Shown: in pieces, positions 52,894 to 61,920 of the stretch
Layout: each line of letters starts with the position of its first letter
Position numbering within the stretch: the first letter of the stretch is position 1
Origin: Candidatus Hydrogenedentota bacterium
GTDB lineage: Bacteria; Hydrogenedentota; Hydrogenedentia; Hydrogenedentales; JAEUWI01
NCBI GenBank assembly: GCA_016182605.1
Contig: JACPGE010000072.1
Span: 43,598 to 107,597, forward strand
DNA length: 64,000 nt
Direction: 5' to 3'
Made by a program: the position numbers and the translations under genes
Notes under the pieces: generated by a model
Databases searched by the model: none
Seen by the model: the letters and a program-made list of their open reading frames with translations, nothing else
Told to the model about the DNA's origin: nothing

Positions 52894-53976
52894 ATGAGTT
52901 CCATACTCGATGCGCTGAAGAAAGTCGAAGAAGAGCGGGCGGCGAAGTCCCGGCGCAGCGACGAACAACCCTTCCACGCGGCATCGGCGGGCGTCGATCT
53001 ACTCGACGACGAGCCACGTCCGGGCCGTGAAGTCTCCCACTTCAAACTCTCGATCCCCGCGATGGGCCTCATTCTCGCTGTATTCGCTGCACTCATGATT
53101 GCCGTCGCTGTCTTGATGCCGGGGCGTTCAGGCGAACAGGCGCCGGTGGCGATCGCGGCGCAACCGCCCGCCATAGCGGTTCCGGTTCCCGCCCAGCCGG
53201 CAAGCGATCCTGCCCCCGCGCCTTCCAACCCAACGCCATCTTTTACAGCGCCTGCGGCACAAGCCCAGCTTCCCGCCGTGGCGAGCGCTCCTCCCGCTGC
53301 GACTGCGCCGGAGCCCTTGCCTCAAGTCCATGCGCCTTCGCCAGAGCCGGTGACGCCCGCGCCCCAGCCCGAGGTGGCTGCGCTGGCGCCCGCCGCACCG
53401 GCGCAACCCCCTGCGCAGGCCGAAGCCATCATCCCGGCCGCGCCTCCGGTTCAAATGGCGGCGGTGGAGCCTGCACCCGAAGAGCCGACAACTGTAGCGC
53501 CTTCGCCGGCAAGTTTGCCCGAAGCCGCCACCATCGCGGACCCAGCGCCTCCACAGGATGCCGGCGCGATGAAACGGGAAGTGCTTCCATTGCCTGCGCC
53601 CAGCGAGCCGGCCGGGCAGCCCTTGGTAGTGGCGGGAATGGAGACAGAGACGGCCCGGCCTGCGGCCCGCAAGAAGGACGAGGCTGTGGCGGAAGATACG
53701 GCGCTGCCAGAGAGTGTCCTTCCCGAGGATATTCGTCAGTTGCCGCGCTTGCCCCGGGGAGAGTACGCCAAGTACGGCTTGGAAGAACTGACCTTCAATA
53801 TGATCCGGGAGGAAAACAACGATCGGGGCGAGGCCCACGCGGTGATCAATCTGGTCAAGGTCTACATTGGCGAGCGCATTCCGGACAGCCGGGTGAAGCT
53901 CGTTGCCGTGCGTCGCCATGGGGTGGCCATCGAAGTCGAGCAGACCGGATCGCGCTACTATATTTCACGCCGATAG
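52894..53976 (+). CDS. GspB/ExeB-like secretion assembly factor
   Basis: The 360-residue product starts with MSSILDALKKVEEERAAKS, the family's typical cytoplasmic helix. One membrane helix (about residues 52-74) is followed by a 180-residue Ala/Pro-rich linker and a C-terminal GspB domain (about 275-360) with PRGEYAKYGLEELTFNMI and VYIGERIPDSRVKLVAV. It should work with the GspA-like protein encoded 88 bases upstream to place secretin or pilus components in the cell wall. Confidence 0.88.
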   Translation: MSSILDALKKVEEERAAKSRRSDEQPFHAASAGVDLLDDEPRPGREVSHFKLSIPAMGLILAVFAALMIAVAVLMPGRSGEQAPVAIAAQPPAIAVPVPAQPASDPAPAPSNPTPSFTAPAAQAQLPAVASAPPAATAPEPLPQVHAPSPEPVTPAPQPEVAALAPAAPAQPPAQAEAIIPAAPPVQMAAVEPAPEEPTTVAPSPASLPEAATIADPAPPQDAGAMKREVLPLPAPSEPAGQPLVVAGMETETARPAARKKDEAVAEDTALPESVLPEDIRQLPRLPRGEYAKYGLEELTFNMIREENNDRGEAHAVINLVKVYIGERIPDSRVKLVAVRRHGVAIEVEQTGSRYYISRR

Positions 53977-54014
53977 CCCCAGGTTGACCGGCAACACGAA
54001 AGGAAAATTTTCGC

Positions 54015-55001
54015 ATGTTGAAACGTATGATGCTCGCGGGGCTGGCCGCAATCGCTCTGGCGGGATGCGGCAACGCCCCGCCGGAGAAAACAGAATCGAC
54101 GGCTACCGGTGAAACGGCCGCGGCGCCGGAATTGCTCGACATCGCCGTGGTGCCCAAAGGGCTGGCGCACCAGTTCTGGTTGACGGTGAAGGCGGGCGCC
54201 GAGGCGGCGGGCGCGGAATTCGGCGCGAAGATTATCTGGCAGGGTCCCTCCAAGGAAACGGAAGTCGAAAAACAGATCAACATTATTCAGGACATGATCA
54301 ACCGCAATGTCGACGGCTTGGTCATGGCCGCGTGCGATGAGAACGCGCTCATCCCCATGGTGGAGCAGGCGCTGGCCAAGAAGATTCCCGTCATCACCAT
54401 CGACTCCGGCGTGAAGTCCGATAAACCCCTCTCGTTCGTGGCCACCGACAATGTAGCGGGCGCGAAGGCCGCAGCCGATGTGCTCGCGGGCATGATCGGT
54501 TCCGAAGGGCCCGTGGGGCTCATCCCCTTTGTGAAGGGAGCCGCCACCTCCAACATGCGCGAGGAAGGTTTTGAAGAAGGCCTGAAGACCTATCCCAACA
54601 TGACGCTGGTGGCAACGCTGTATTGCGATTCCGACGTCGCCAAGGCGATGGACGCGGCCCAGGACATGATGACCCGCAATGCGGATCTGAAGGGCATCTT
54701 CGCCGCCAATGAAGCGGCTGCCATTGGCGCCGCACAGGCCATCAAGGCCGCAGGCAAGAGTGGCATAGTAAAGCTGGTTGCCTTCGACGCCTCCAAAGAA
54801 GAGATTGACGCGCTCCAGAGCGGCGCGATTCAGGCGCTTATCGTGCAGAACCCCTTCAAGATGGGTTACGAGGGGGTGAAGGCCGCCATCGATGCGATCA
54901 AGGGGAACCCGCTGGAAAAGCGCATCGACACCGGCGTCACCGTTGTTACGATGGAGAACTTCAACGAGCCCGAGATTCAAAAACTGCTCTTCCCAATTTG
55001 A
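54015..55001 (+). CDS. Sugar-binding lipoprotein (ribose-type periplasmic binding protein)
   Basis: The 328-residue product has a lipoprotein signal (ALAGCGN, lipobox Cys at about residue 18) and a Peripla_BP_4 fold. Motifs are IAVVPKGLAHQFW, the INIIQDMINRNVDGLVMAA block, ALAKKIPVITIDSGV, and FAANEAAAIGAAQAI. It would bind a sugar or other small molecule outside the membrane. No permease or ATPase gene is next to it, so its transporter partner, if any, is elsewhere. It starts 38 bases after the GspB-like gene. Confidence 0.88.
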   Translation: MLKRMMLAGLAAIALAGCGNAPPEKTESTATGETAAAPELLDIAVVPKGLAHQFWLTVKAGAEAAGAEFGAKIIWQGPSKETEVEKQINIIQDMINRNVDGLVMAACDENALIPMVEQALAKKIPVITIDSGVKSDKPLSFVATDNVAGAKAAADVLAGMIGSEGPVGLIPFVKGAATSNMREEGFEEGLKTYPNMTLVATLYCDSDVAKAMDAAQDMMTRNADLKGIFAANEAAAIGAAQAIKAAGKSGIVKLVAFDASKEEIDALQSGAIQALIVQNPFKMGYEGVKAAIDAIKGNPLEKRIDTGVTVVTMENFNEPEIQKLLFPI

Positions 55002-55010
55002 CGGCCGCTT

Positions 55011-55976
55011 ATGCATCCCGTATCCATCGTCATTCCCGCCTTCAATCAATGCGCATTCTGTCAGGCGTGTGTGGCCTCCTTGAGGCTCCACACGCCTGAA
55101 CCGCATCGGCTCATCCTGGTGGACAACGGTTCCACGGACGGCGTGGGGGACTACTTCGATACGGTCGAGGATGCGGTTGTGATTCACAGCCCCCGGAACC
55201 TGGGCTTCGCGGGCGGCGTCAACCTCGGCCTGCGCGCCGCGGAAGGCCCTGTGGTTATTCTCAATAGCGACACCCTGCTGTCCCCGGGCTGGCTCGCGGA
55301 ACTTCTGGGTGCGCTGCTTGCAGAAGACGATACCGGCCTGGCCGGGCCGGTGACCAACTGCGCCGCAGGCCCCCAGCAGCTCGACGGCCTCGTGTTGGAC
55401 ACGCAAGAGGCCATTGACGCCCTGGCGGCCGCACGCTGCGCCGACACCCGGCTGGGCGTTGTGCAGGCGCACCGGCTCGTGGGATTCTGCCTGGCGATCC
55501 GGCGCGAGGCGCTCGATGCCGCCGGTGAATTCGATGAGCGGTTTGGCATCGGGAATTTCGAGGACGACGACTACTGTATGCGCGTCCGCCGCGCGGGCTA
55601 CCGCATGGTGATTGCAGAGCGTTCTTTCGTCTACCACCATGGCGGCCGCACCTTTGCCGCCATGGGACTTGAGGGCGCGGCGTACAACGCGCTGCTCGAG
55701 GAGAACCGGCAGAAGTATGAGGCCAAGTGGGACCTCACGCTGCCGCGCCCCGGCGCAACCAACAACCGCGCGCGCGCGCTCCGGGAGGAGGCTACGCTTC
55801 ATCTCCGGCAGGGCCGTCCCCAAGACGCGCTGCGGTTTCTGAAGCAAGCGATTGAAGCCGATCCCGGCTGTGCGGCCTCCTACCGGGACCTTGCCGCCGT
55901 CCTGGAGGACTTGGGCCAAGCCGCGCTTGCACAGCAATTCCGGGAACGGGCCGCGGCGCTCCATCCGAATTCCTGA
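55011..55976 (+). CDS. Family 2 glycosyltransferase with C-terminal TPR
   Basis: The 321-residue product has VSIVIPAFNQ, HRLILVDNGSTDG, LGFAGGVNLGL and VVILNSDTLLSPGWL (DxD-like), typical of rhamnosyl-type GT2 enzymes. The later FDERFGIGNFEDDDYCMRVRRAGY carries the catalytic base region. Residues about 255-321 form one or two TPR-like helical pairs (EEATLHLRQGRPQDALRFLK, AASYRDLAAVLEDLGQAALA). The substrate is unknown. The ATG at 55011 is 9 bases after the lipoprotein stop. Confidence 0.82.
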   Translation: MHPVSIVIPAFNQCAFCQACVASLRLHTPEPHRLILVDNGSTDGVGDYFDTVEDAVVIHSPRNLGFAGGVNLGLRAAEGPVVILNSDTLLSPGWLAELLGALLAEDDTGLAGPVTNCAAGPQQLDGLVLDTQEAIDALAAARCADTRLGVVQAHRLVGFCLAIRREALDAAGEFDERFGIGNFEDDDYCMRVRRAGYRMVIAERSFVYHHGGRTFAAMGLEGAAYNALLEENRQKYEAKWDLTLPRPGATNNRARALREEATLHLRQGRPQDALRFLKQAIEADPGCAASYRDLAAVLEDLGQAALAQQFRERAAALHPNS

Positions 55977-56000
55977 AGCCGGCCGCGCAGGTTCTTTCCG

Positions 56001-56396
56001 TCATATGCTTTGTTCGCCGTTCCGGAAAAAGCGCGGCAAGAACCAGAATGGGTAGAGCAGCAGAAACAGGTTCGGAATCCACCACACCGGATCGAAGTCT
56101 TGCCGCAAGGTCCAGAAGGCCACGGCCTGCAATCCCGAGCAGGAGGTGAGTATCAAGGAGGTCATTGCAAGCGGCTTCCACGCGGGGTTTTGCTGCCGGA
56201 ATAGGTACAAACTGGATAAACCGGTGGCAGATATGAAAAGATCCAAGGGCAAAAACGACCAATTCCAGGCCATCAGAATGGGGTCGGCATAATCCTTGAA
56301 GAGATAGGTCTCGGGGATGACTCCCAGCAGGGTGATGGCCCAATAGGCAATGAATCCTAAATCCACACAGAGGAAGCACGGTTTCAACGTCTTCAT
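56001..56396 (-). CDS. YvaD/DUF5360-like small membrane protein
   Basis: The 131-residue product has four hydrophobic helices. It starts with CVDLGFIAYWAITLLGVIPE and continues PILMAWNWSFLPLDLFISATGL, both characteristic of the DUF5360/YvaD group. Their function is unknown. ATG 56396 was preferred because it starts at the conserved region; an in-frame ATG at 56429 is also possible. It is convergent with the GT2-TPR gene and divergent from the aroKC fusion. Confidence 0.7.
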   Translation of the reverse strand: MKTLKPCFLCVDLGFIAYWAITLLGVIPETYLFKDYADPILMAWNWSFLPLDLFISATGLSSLYLFRQQNPAWKPLAMTSLILTSCSGLQAVAFWTLRQDFDPVWWIPNLFLLLYPFWFLPRFFRNGEQSI

Positions 56397-56526
56397 GAAG
56401 TATGCTTTCTGAGCCCCGGAATGGGGCATGTGCGCCTGCTGCCGGCCCGATCAACGTGCCGGATTGGACTTGGGCAGCCATCACGTAAGTTTCACGCACG
56501 GGCGGTGGCATCGTAAGGAACCGGCA

Positions 56527-58158
56527 ATGAACATAGTCATCATGGGCCCCAAGGGCGCGGGGAAGTCTACCGTAGGCGCCGCGCTCGCGGAACTGCTCGG
56601 CGTGCCGATCGCGGACACGGACGCGCTTATCGAGGCCCGCTATGCCGCGGCACATGGCATACGGAAATCTTGCCGCGGCATCTTCCGCGAGGACGGCGAG
56701 GCGGTGTTCCGTCAGTTGGAGCGGGAAGCCGCGCAAGAAGCCGCGCGGATGGACTATCACATCGTCATCACTGGCGGTGGGCTCATGATGGACCCGGAGT
56801 CCCGCAGGGCATTGCGCACGCGCGCGGTGCTGGTGTATCTCTATGCCGAGCCCGATGTGCTTTGGGCGCGCGCGGCTTCCTCCGGGGTGCCGCCCTGGCT
56901 CGAAGGAGACGATGGCCCCGCCAGGTTCGCCGTGCAGGTTGCGCAGCGCGAGGAAGTCTTGTTGCCCTTTGCCGACGCGCTTCTCGATACCTCCGAAGAT
57001 GAGCCCGCGGCGCTTGCGGAAAAACTCGCGGAGGAGATCGGCCGCGAGCTTTCCGTTCGCGAACGGGGCGCGAACACGTATGGCGATGTGCTGCGCATGA
57101 CGTGTTTTGGCGAAAGCCATGGCAAGGCCATTGGCGTTGTGGTGGACGGCATGCGCCCGGGCGTTCCGTATTCCGAAGGGGTGATTCAGCACCAGCTCGA
57201 TCGGCGCAGGCCGGGTCAGAGCAAGGTGGTGACGCAGCGGAAAGAACCGGATGAAGTGGCCATTCTCTCCGGCGTCTTCGAAGGCAAGACGACGGGCGCA
57301 CCGATTGCAATGGTTATCTACAACCAGGATCAGCGTTCCAAGAATTACGACAACATCAAGGACGTGTTCCGGCCGGGGCATGGCGATTTTACATTTTACA
57401 GCAAGTACGGTTTCCGCGATTACCGTGGCGGCGGCCGCCAGTCTGGCCGCGAGACGGCCTGCCGTGTGGCGGCGGGCGCCGTGCCCATGGATCTGCTCTT
57501 GCAGCGCGGCGTGCGCGTCGTGGCCCACGCGACTGAAGTGGCCGGCATCACAGCGAAGACCTGCGATTTCGAGGTCATTGAAGAAAATGTGGTGCGCTGC
57601 GCGGATATGGAGGCCGCCAAACTCATGGAAGAGGCCATTCTTGCGGCGCGCAGCGATCGTGACAGCGTGGGGGGCATCGTGCAACTCGAAGTGCACGGGC
57701 TGCCGCCGGGACTCGGCGACCCCATCTTCGGCAAGCTGGACGCGCGGCTGATCCAGGGTATCATGACTATCGGCGCGTTCAAGGGCGTGGAAGTGGGCGG
57801 CGGTTTTGCGCTGACCAAGCTGCGTGGCAGCGAAGCCAACGATCCCATGGAAGACGGCAAGTTCCTTTCCAATCATCATGGCGGCATCCTCGGCGGCATC
57901 TCTACCGGCGCGCCCGTGATCATGCGCGTGGCCGTGAAGCCCACCGCATCCATTGCACAGAAACAGCGCACCACGGATGAACACGGCAAGAATGTCGAGA
58001 TCGAAGTTCTCGGCCGCCACGACCCATGCATTGTGCCGCGTGCCGTACCCGTGATTGAGAATATGGCCGCGTTTGTCATTCTCGATGCCTGGGAAGTGCA
58101 GATGCGCCTCAACCCCGAATGGGCCGAAAAGCACCCGCTCTACCCGGCAGGCGCATGA
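56527..58158 (+). CDS. Shikimate kinase-chorismate synthase fusion
   Basis: This single 543-codon frame joins two steps of the shikimate pathway. Residues 1-175 are a shikimate kinase: P-loop GPKGAGKST (7-15), DTD at 30-32, FREDGEAVFR (53-62) with the shikimate-binding Arg, and the GGG loop at 83-85. Residues about 182-543 are chorismate synthase: the CFGESHGKAIGVVVDGMRPG signature, then RPGHGDFTF, GGGRQSGRET, and the C-terminal NHHGGILGGISTG. Both halves look complete. EPSP synthase, which acts between them, is not in the fusion. AAGGA precedes ATG 56527. No frameshift or internal start is needed. The usual arrangement is two separate proteins. Confidence 0.92.
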   Translation: MNIVIMGPKGAGKSTVGAALAELLGVPIADTDALIEARYAAAHGIRKSCRGIFREDGEAVFRQLEREAAQEAARMDYHIVITGGGLMMDPESRRALRTRAVLVYLYAEPDVLWARAASSGVPPWLEGDDGPARFAVQVAQREEVLLPFADALLDTSEDEPAALAEKLAEEIGRELSVRERGANTYGDVLRMTCFGESHGKAIGVVVDGMRPGVPYSEGVIQHQLDRRRPGQSKVVTQRKEPDEVAILSGVFEGKTTGAPIAMVIYNQDQRSKNYDNIKDVFRPGHGDFTFYSKYGFRDYRGGGRQSGRETACRVAAGAVPMDLLLQRGVRVVAHATEVAGITAKTCDFEVIEENVVRCADMEAAKLMEEAILAARSDRDSVGGIVQLEVHGLPPGLGDPIFGKLDARLIQGIMTIGAFKGVEVGGGFALTKLRGSEANDPMEDGKFLSNHHGGILGGISTGAPVIMRVAVKPTASIAQKQRTTDEHGKNVEIEVLGRHDPCIVPRAVPVIENMAAFVILDAWEVQMRLNPEWAEKHPLYPAGA

Positions 58159-58174
58159 ACAAGGAACAGACAGC

Positions 58175-58687
58175 ATGAAACGAGCCTCCCTCATTGCGGC
58201 GTTGATCGCCGTCGTGCTGATGCTGATTCTGGGCGCGAGCCTCACACGGGGCACGGCGCCGTTGCCCAAGACCCCGCCACCCGCCGCGCCTCCTGCTCCG
58301 GGGTTTGCAGTGGCGGATGCCGGCGCCGTGCGGCTTGTGCGCACTGTGCCCGGCAATGCCTTCACGCCCGCGGAGCCCGTCGAGGTGACCCTCACGGTGG
58401 AATACACGGGCAAGGAACCCATTCATGCGCTGGCCGTCGAGGAAATTCTGCCCGACGGATGGAGTTTTCTCTCCACGGCCGGCGCGCACACGCCCGCTAT
58501 CGTGCCGGAGGAAGGCGCAGCGGGAACGTTGAACTTTGTCTGGATCCAGGTGCCGCCGATGCCCCTGACGTTCACGTACCGGGCGCTGCCCGCCACGGCG
58601 GCCACCATTGTCGGCAAGGCGATCTACCGCCGAAGCGGAGGCGAGGAACAGTCTGAACTGTGCGTCACCGAACTGAAGGCGCCATAG
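58175..58687 (+). CDS. Exported protein with Ig-like conserved-repeat domain
   Basis: The 170-residue product has a membrane anchor or signal (residues 5-25), a Pro/Ala linker and a beta-rich domain: EPVEVTLTVEYTGKEPIHALAVEE, ILPDGWSFLS, FVWIQVPPMPLTFTYRAL (in parts). The pattern is that of DUF11-like or other Ig-type adhesion repeats. No function can be given. It starts 16 bases after the aroKC fusion and is probably co-transcribed. Confidence 0.6.
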   Translation: MKRASLIAALIAVVLMLILGASLTRGTAPLPKTPPPAAPPAPGFAVADAGAVRLVRTVPGNAFTPAEPVEVTLTVEYTGKEPIHALAVEEILPDGWSFLSTAGAHTPAIVPEEGAAGTLNFVWIQVPPMPLTFTYRALPATAATIVGKAIYRRSGGEEQSELCVTELKAP

Positions 58688-58712
58688 CGCCACGCTACGC
58701 GGAGGTGACCCT

Positions 58713-59114
58713 GTGAAATCCGCTTGTCTTTTTGCCTATGGCACCCTCCGCCGCGACAGCCACAGCCCGATGCACGGGTATCTTGCCGAACACGCGGAAT
58801 GGCTTGGCTATGCCACGTTTCAAGGGCGCATGTATCTTGTGGATTACTATCCCGGGGTGGTGCCCTCGCAGGATCCGGCAGACGTGGTGCGCGGCGAAGT
58901 CTACCGGCTGCGCGATGCAGAGGAAAGTCTTCCGCGCATCGACCATTACGAAGCCTGCACATCCGGCCCCGAAAGCGAATACCGCAGACAGACCTGCACC
59001 GTTTGCCTGGATGGTGGTCAAACCATGGAGGCGTGGATCTATGTGTTTCAGCAGTCCACCGAAGGCTTGACCCCTATAGCAGGCGGGGATTTCATCCGGT
59101 TCACATCGAGGTAG
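58713..59114 (+). CDS. Gamma-glutamylcyclotransferase-family protein
   Basis: The 133-residue product has a GGCT/AIG2 fold with FAYGTLRRDSHSPMH, the family's opening motif. It also has the GEVYRLRDAEESLPRIDHYEA stretch (in parts), where the catalytic Glu lies, and AWIYVFQ. Such proteins release 5-oxoproline from gamma-glutamyl amines or dipeptides. The GTG start at 58713 is fixed by GGAGGTGA four bases upstream. Confidence 0.85.
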   Translation: MKSACLFAYGTLRRDSHSPMHGYLAEHAEWLGYATFQGRMYLVDYYPGVVPSQDPADVVRGEVYRLRDAEESLPRIDHYEACTSGPESEYRRQTCTVCLDGGQTMEAWIYVFQQSTEGLTPIAGGDFIRFTSR

Positions 59115-59215
59115 CGCATCCAAACCTTACGGGCGGTTGTGGCGCTGAGGCCGGGGAATTCCGTCTTCCGCCGATGGCCTACTTCGCAGGGACGTACCGA
59201 AGGTCTTGGCCGCAT

Positions 59216-60373
59216 TCACGGCATTGCCGGTATGTAGTGGTACGACTCTCCCCAAGTCATCACGAGCACGGGATAGTCTGACGCAAGCAACTCGGGGTAG
59301 TTCAGTTTCAGGAATTCCGCATCGCCCCAATAGGGCACACGATCCCAGATGGGGTGGCCGAGTTCGTTCTGATGGCCGGGCAACACCAGTTTCGGATCGA
59401 AGCCCCGGGTGAAGCGGAAGATATCGTTCGTCCAGCAATTGGTCATGAGCACATCGACGTCATACTTTTCATGGACCTGGTCGATCCACTTGAAGTCTTC
59501 CTGATACTCGGGATAGGGATCGTTGATCTGGTCGCCATTGTGCGCGAAGGACATTTTTTCGGGCGTGAAGACCAGCACCACGTTGTTGGGCGGTCCGCCA
59601 CTCTGGTATTGCTGGCCCGGGTACACGACGAGTTCCAGTTCGCGGGCGCCGTTCTGAATGGGCAGGCGCTGCAGGAGGCCGGCCTCCCGGGGAAGCACCG
59701 TCAATTTCGTTGCGAGGTCCGAGTTGGGAAAAACCCCTGGCGGGGCGACAACGGGTTTGCCCTGGTCTATGAAGGCCTGCGCGAAGGCGTCATCGGCGTG
59801 GTCGCGGTGCAGGTGGCTGATGAAGAGGACATCGCACTGGCGGGCGATGCGTTCCACAAAATCCTGGCGGATGGGAAAGCCGGGACTGGGAACACTGGAC
59901 TTGCCCTCCTTCGGGTCATTGACGCGGAAGCCTGCGACGCCACGGTGCAGGTCGAAGCCGAGGGTGACCGTGGCGGTCCGCACGATGAAGCCGTGGTTGT
60001 AGAGCTTCCAGATGCGGGCGCCTTCCTGGACTTGGGTGGCCTCCATTGCGCCCGTGAGCTGCTCGATGCGCCGCTGGTAGAAGGCCTGAATGGGCGGGCG
60101 GTTGGGGGCGTATACATCGTGCAGGAGCCCGTCCATCACGGCGAGGGCCAGGCGCCGCTCCAGGGGCTCCGGCACCACGGGCGGATGAGCGGCCAGGGTC
60201 TCATCGACGGTGGCGAGCAGGGACTGGGCCTGGCGGTTCAGGTAGGCGTCGTCGTCCTGGGTGAGGCGCGGGTCGACGACGGGCGGAACAGGTGCCCCTT
60301 CTTCGGCCCATGTTGTGGCGCACAGCAGGATCATGGCCGGCGCAAAGAAGGCGAGCCGATAGCGGATTCGCAT
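59216..60373 (-). CDS. Secreted MBL-fold hydrolase
   Basis: The 385-residue product has a signal peptide (cut near TTWAEE). The first 100 residues are helical and less conserved. The metallo-beta-lactamase core then shows SHLHRDHADD for two metals, FAHNGDQ, and TNCWTNDI. Late His residues in LPGHQNELGH complete the site. The substrate is unknown. GGAGA precedes the ATG. It is divergent from the GDPD-NTF2 fusion. Confidence 0.82.
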   Translation of the reverse strand: MRIRYRLAFFAPAMILLCATTWAEEGAPVPPVVDPRLTQDDDAYLNRQAQSLLATVDETLAAHPPVVPEPLERRLALAVMDGLLHDVYAPNRPPIQAFYQRRIEQLTGAMEATQVQEGARIWKLYNHGFIVRTATVTLGFDLHRGVAGFRVNDPKEGKSSVPSPGFPIRQDFVERIARQCDVLFISHLHRDHADDAFAQAFIDQGKPVVAPPGVFPNSDLATKLTVLPREAGLLQRLPIQNGARELELVVYPGQQYQSGGPPNNVVLVFTPEKMSFAHNGDQINDPYPEYQEDFKWIDQVHEKYDVDVLMTNCWTNDIFRFTRGFDPKLVLPGHQNELGHPIWDRVPYWGDAEFLKLNYPELLASDYPVLVMTWGESYHYIPAMP

Positions 60374-60578
60374 GGGTGTATCTCCTCAGGGGGACAGGTG
60401 CGGGGTCCCGCAAAACAACGATGCAAGCGCAGCATAGTGCCGATCAGTTAATCAGAACCGGGGCCTTCGATCAAGGGCGCGCCGCCGGTCACCGGGCGTT
60501 GAACCGGTCGGTAGATGCCTCGTATCATTCGATGCGTTCCCCATCGTTTCCCGGAATCCACTGAAGGAGTCACCGTAC

Positions 60579-61745
60579 ATGAAGTGCCTGAGTGCAATCG
60601 CCGTCCTTCTACTGCTGAGTGCGCCGTCGTTTGGGGCGGGGGTGCTGGGGGCATGCGCGCACCGGGGCGACACGAAGGAGGCGCCGGAGAACACGGTGCC
60701 GGCCTTCCACTCGGCGGTGGCCAAGGGGGCGCACATGATTGAATTCGATGTGTGCCTCACGAAGGACGGGCAACTGGTGCTCATGCACGATGCCACGGTG
60801 GACCGCACGACGGACGGCAGCGGCAAGGTGGCGGAGCTAGGCTTTGAGGAGATCCGCGCGCTGGATGCGGGAAGCTGGTTCAGTCCGGATTTCGCGGGGG
60901 TGCGGGTGCCGGCCTTGACCGAGGCGCTTGCCGCCATACCGGAGAACATACTCTGCAACATCCACCTGAAGGGCGGCGCCGAAGTGGGGGAGGCAACGGC
61001 CCGGGTGGTGCAGCGCCTGAATCGCATGGGGCACTGCTTTCTGGCGTGCGAGACGGAGGCTGCCGCCGCGGCGCGCGCGTCTGTGCCGGAGATCAAGATC
61101 TGCAACATGGACCGCCAGGGAGGCGACGGCCAGGCCTACGTGCGCGGGACCATCGAAACGGGCGCCCAGTTCATTCAGATGCGCGGCTCGGAGGAAGGCC
61201 TGGCGGCGCTCACGGCCCAGTGTGCGGAGAAGGGCGTTACCGTCAATTTTTTCGGCGCCGAGGAGCCGGAGAAGATCCGGAGGCTTGCGAAGGCGGGCGT
61301 GCAGTACATTCTCACGGACGATCTGGACACGTGCCTGCGGCTGCTTCAGGAGGAGTTTGGTGTCGCGCCTGTGGCGCCGGTGGACGATGAGCAGGCGGTG
61401 CGCACGCTGGTGCAGCAGTATTTCTACGGGATTCTCTATTATGACGAGGCGCTGCTGCGCGCGTCTTTTCACCCCGATGCGTATGTCTCGGGTATCGGGA
61501 AGGATGGGCAGCTTGATCACAGCCGCTTCGACGCGTGGGTGGTCTACACCCGGGGCAAGGCGCCGGATCCCGCGGGCCGGGAGAACCGCATCGCGGCGGT
61601 GGACGTGAGTGGGGCGGCGGCAAGCGTGAAGACGGAGCTGAGGTGGCCGAGCGTGCACTACACGGACTATTTGTCGCTGCTGAAGTCCGACGGGCAGTGG
61701 CGGATCATGAACAAGATCTGGAAGGCGGTTGCACCGGGGAATTGA
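60579..61745 (+). CDS. Secreted glycerophosphodiesterase fused to an NTF2-like domain
   Basis: The 388-residue product has a signal peptide (cut near SFGAG). Residues 25-260 are GDPD: HRG at 28-30, EN at 37-38, IEFDVCLTKDGQLVLMHD with metal ligands and His70, and ILTDDLDTCL near the end. Residues about 268-388 form a SnoaL/lumazine-binding-like NTF2 domain (EQAVRTLVQQYFYGILYYDE, SFHPDAYVSGI, LSLLKSDGQWRIMNKIW). The added domain may bind a ligand or make dimers. AAGGAG precedes the ATG. It is not the same gene type as the single-domain GDPD at 40 kb. Confidence 0.85.
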   Translation: MKCLSAIAVLLLLSAPSFGAGVLGACAHRGDTKEAPENTVPAFHSAVAKGAHMIEFDVCLTKDGQLVLMHDATVDRTTDGSGKVAELGFEEIRALDAGSWFSPDFAGVRVPALTEALAAIPENILCNIHLKGGAEVGEATARVVQRLNRMGHCFLACETEAAAAARASVPEIKICNMDRQGGDGQAYVRGTIETGAQFIQMRGSEEGLAALTAQCAEKGVTVNFFGAEEPEKIRRLAKAGVQYILTDDLDTCLRLLQEEFGVAPVAPVDDEQAVRTLVQQYFYGILYYDEALLRASFHPDAYVSGIGKDGQLDHSRFDAWVVYTRGKAPDPAGRENRIAAVDVSGAAASVKTELRWPSVHYTDYLSLLKSDGQWRIMNKIWKAVAPGN

Positions 61746-61920
61746 TGTGCCAATCAGAGGGCACGGCTCATTGTAATGGCGCCAAGTCCGGGCGTTGCGG
61801 ATTGCGGGTTTGGCCCAGCACTTCCGTCTCTCGGGTAGTGAGCGGCCATTGAAGTCGCTGGTGTAGATTGATTTAGGCGGTCTTGCATTTCTTGGGGCAA
61901 ATTCGCATTGCAAAAAGTGC

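Noticed and set aside
55792..58422. A long minus-strand frame across the aroKC fusion and beyond
   Set aside because: It is antisense to the clear shikimate kinase and chorismate synthase motifs, and has His/Arg-rich composition typical of shadow frames.
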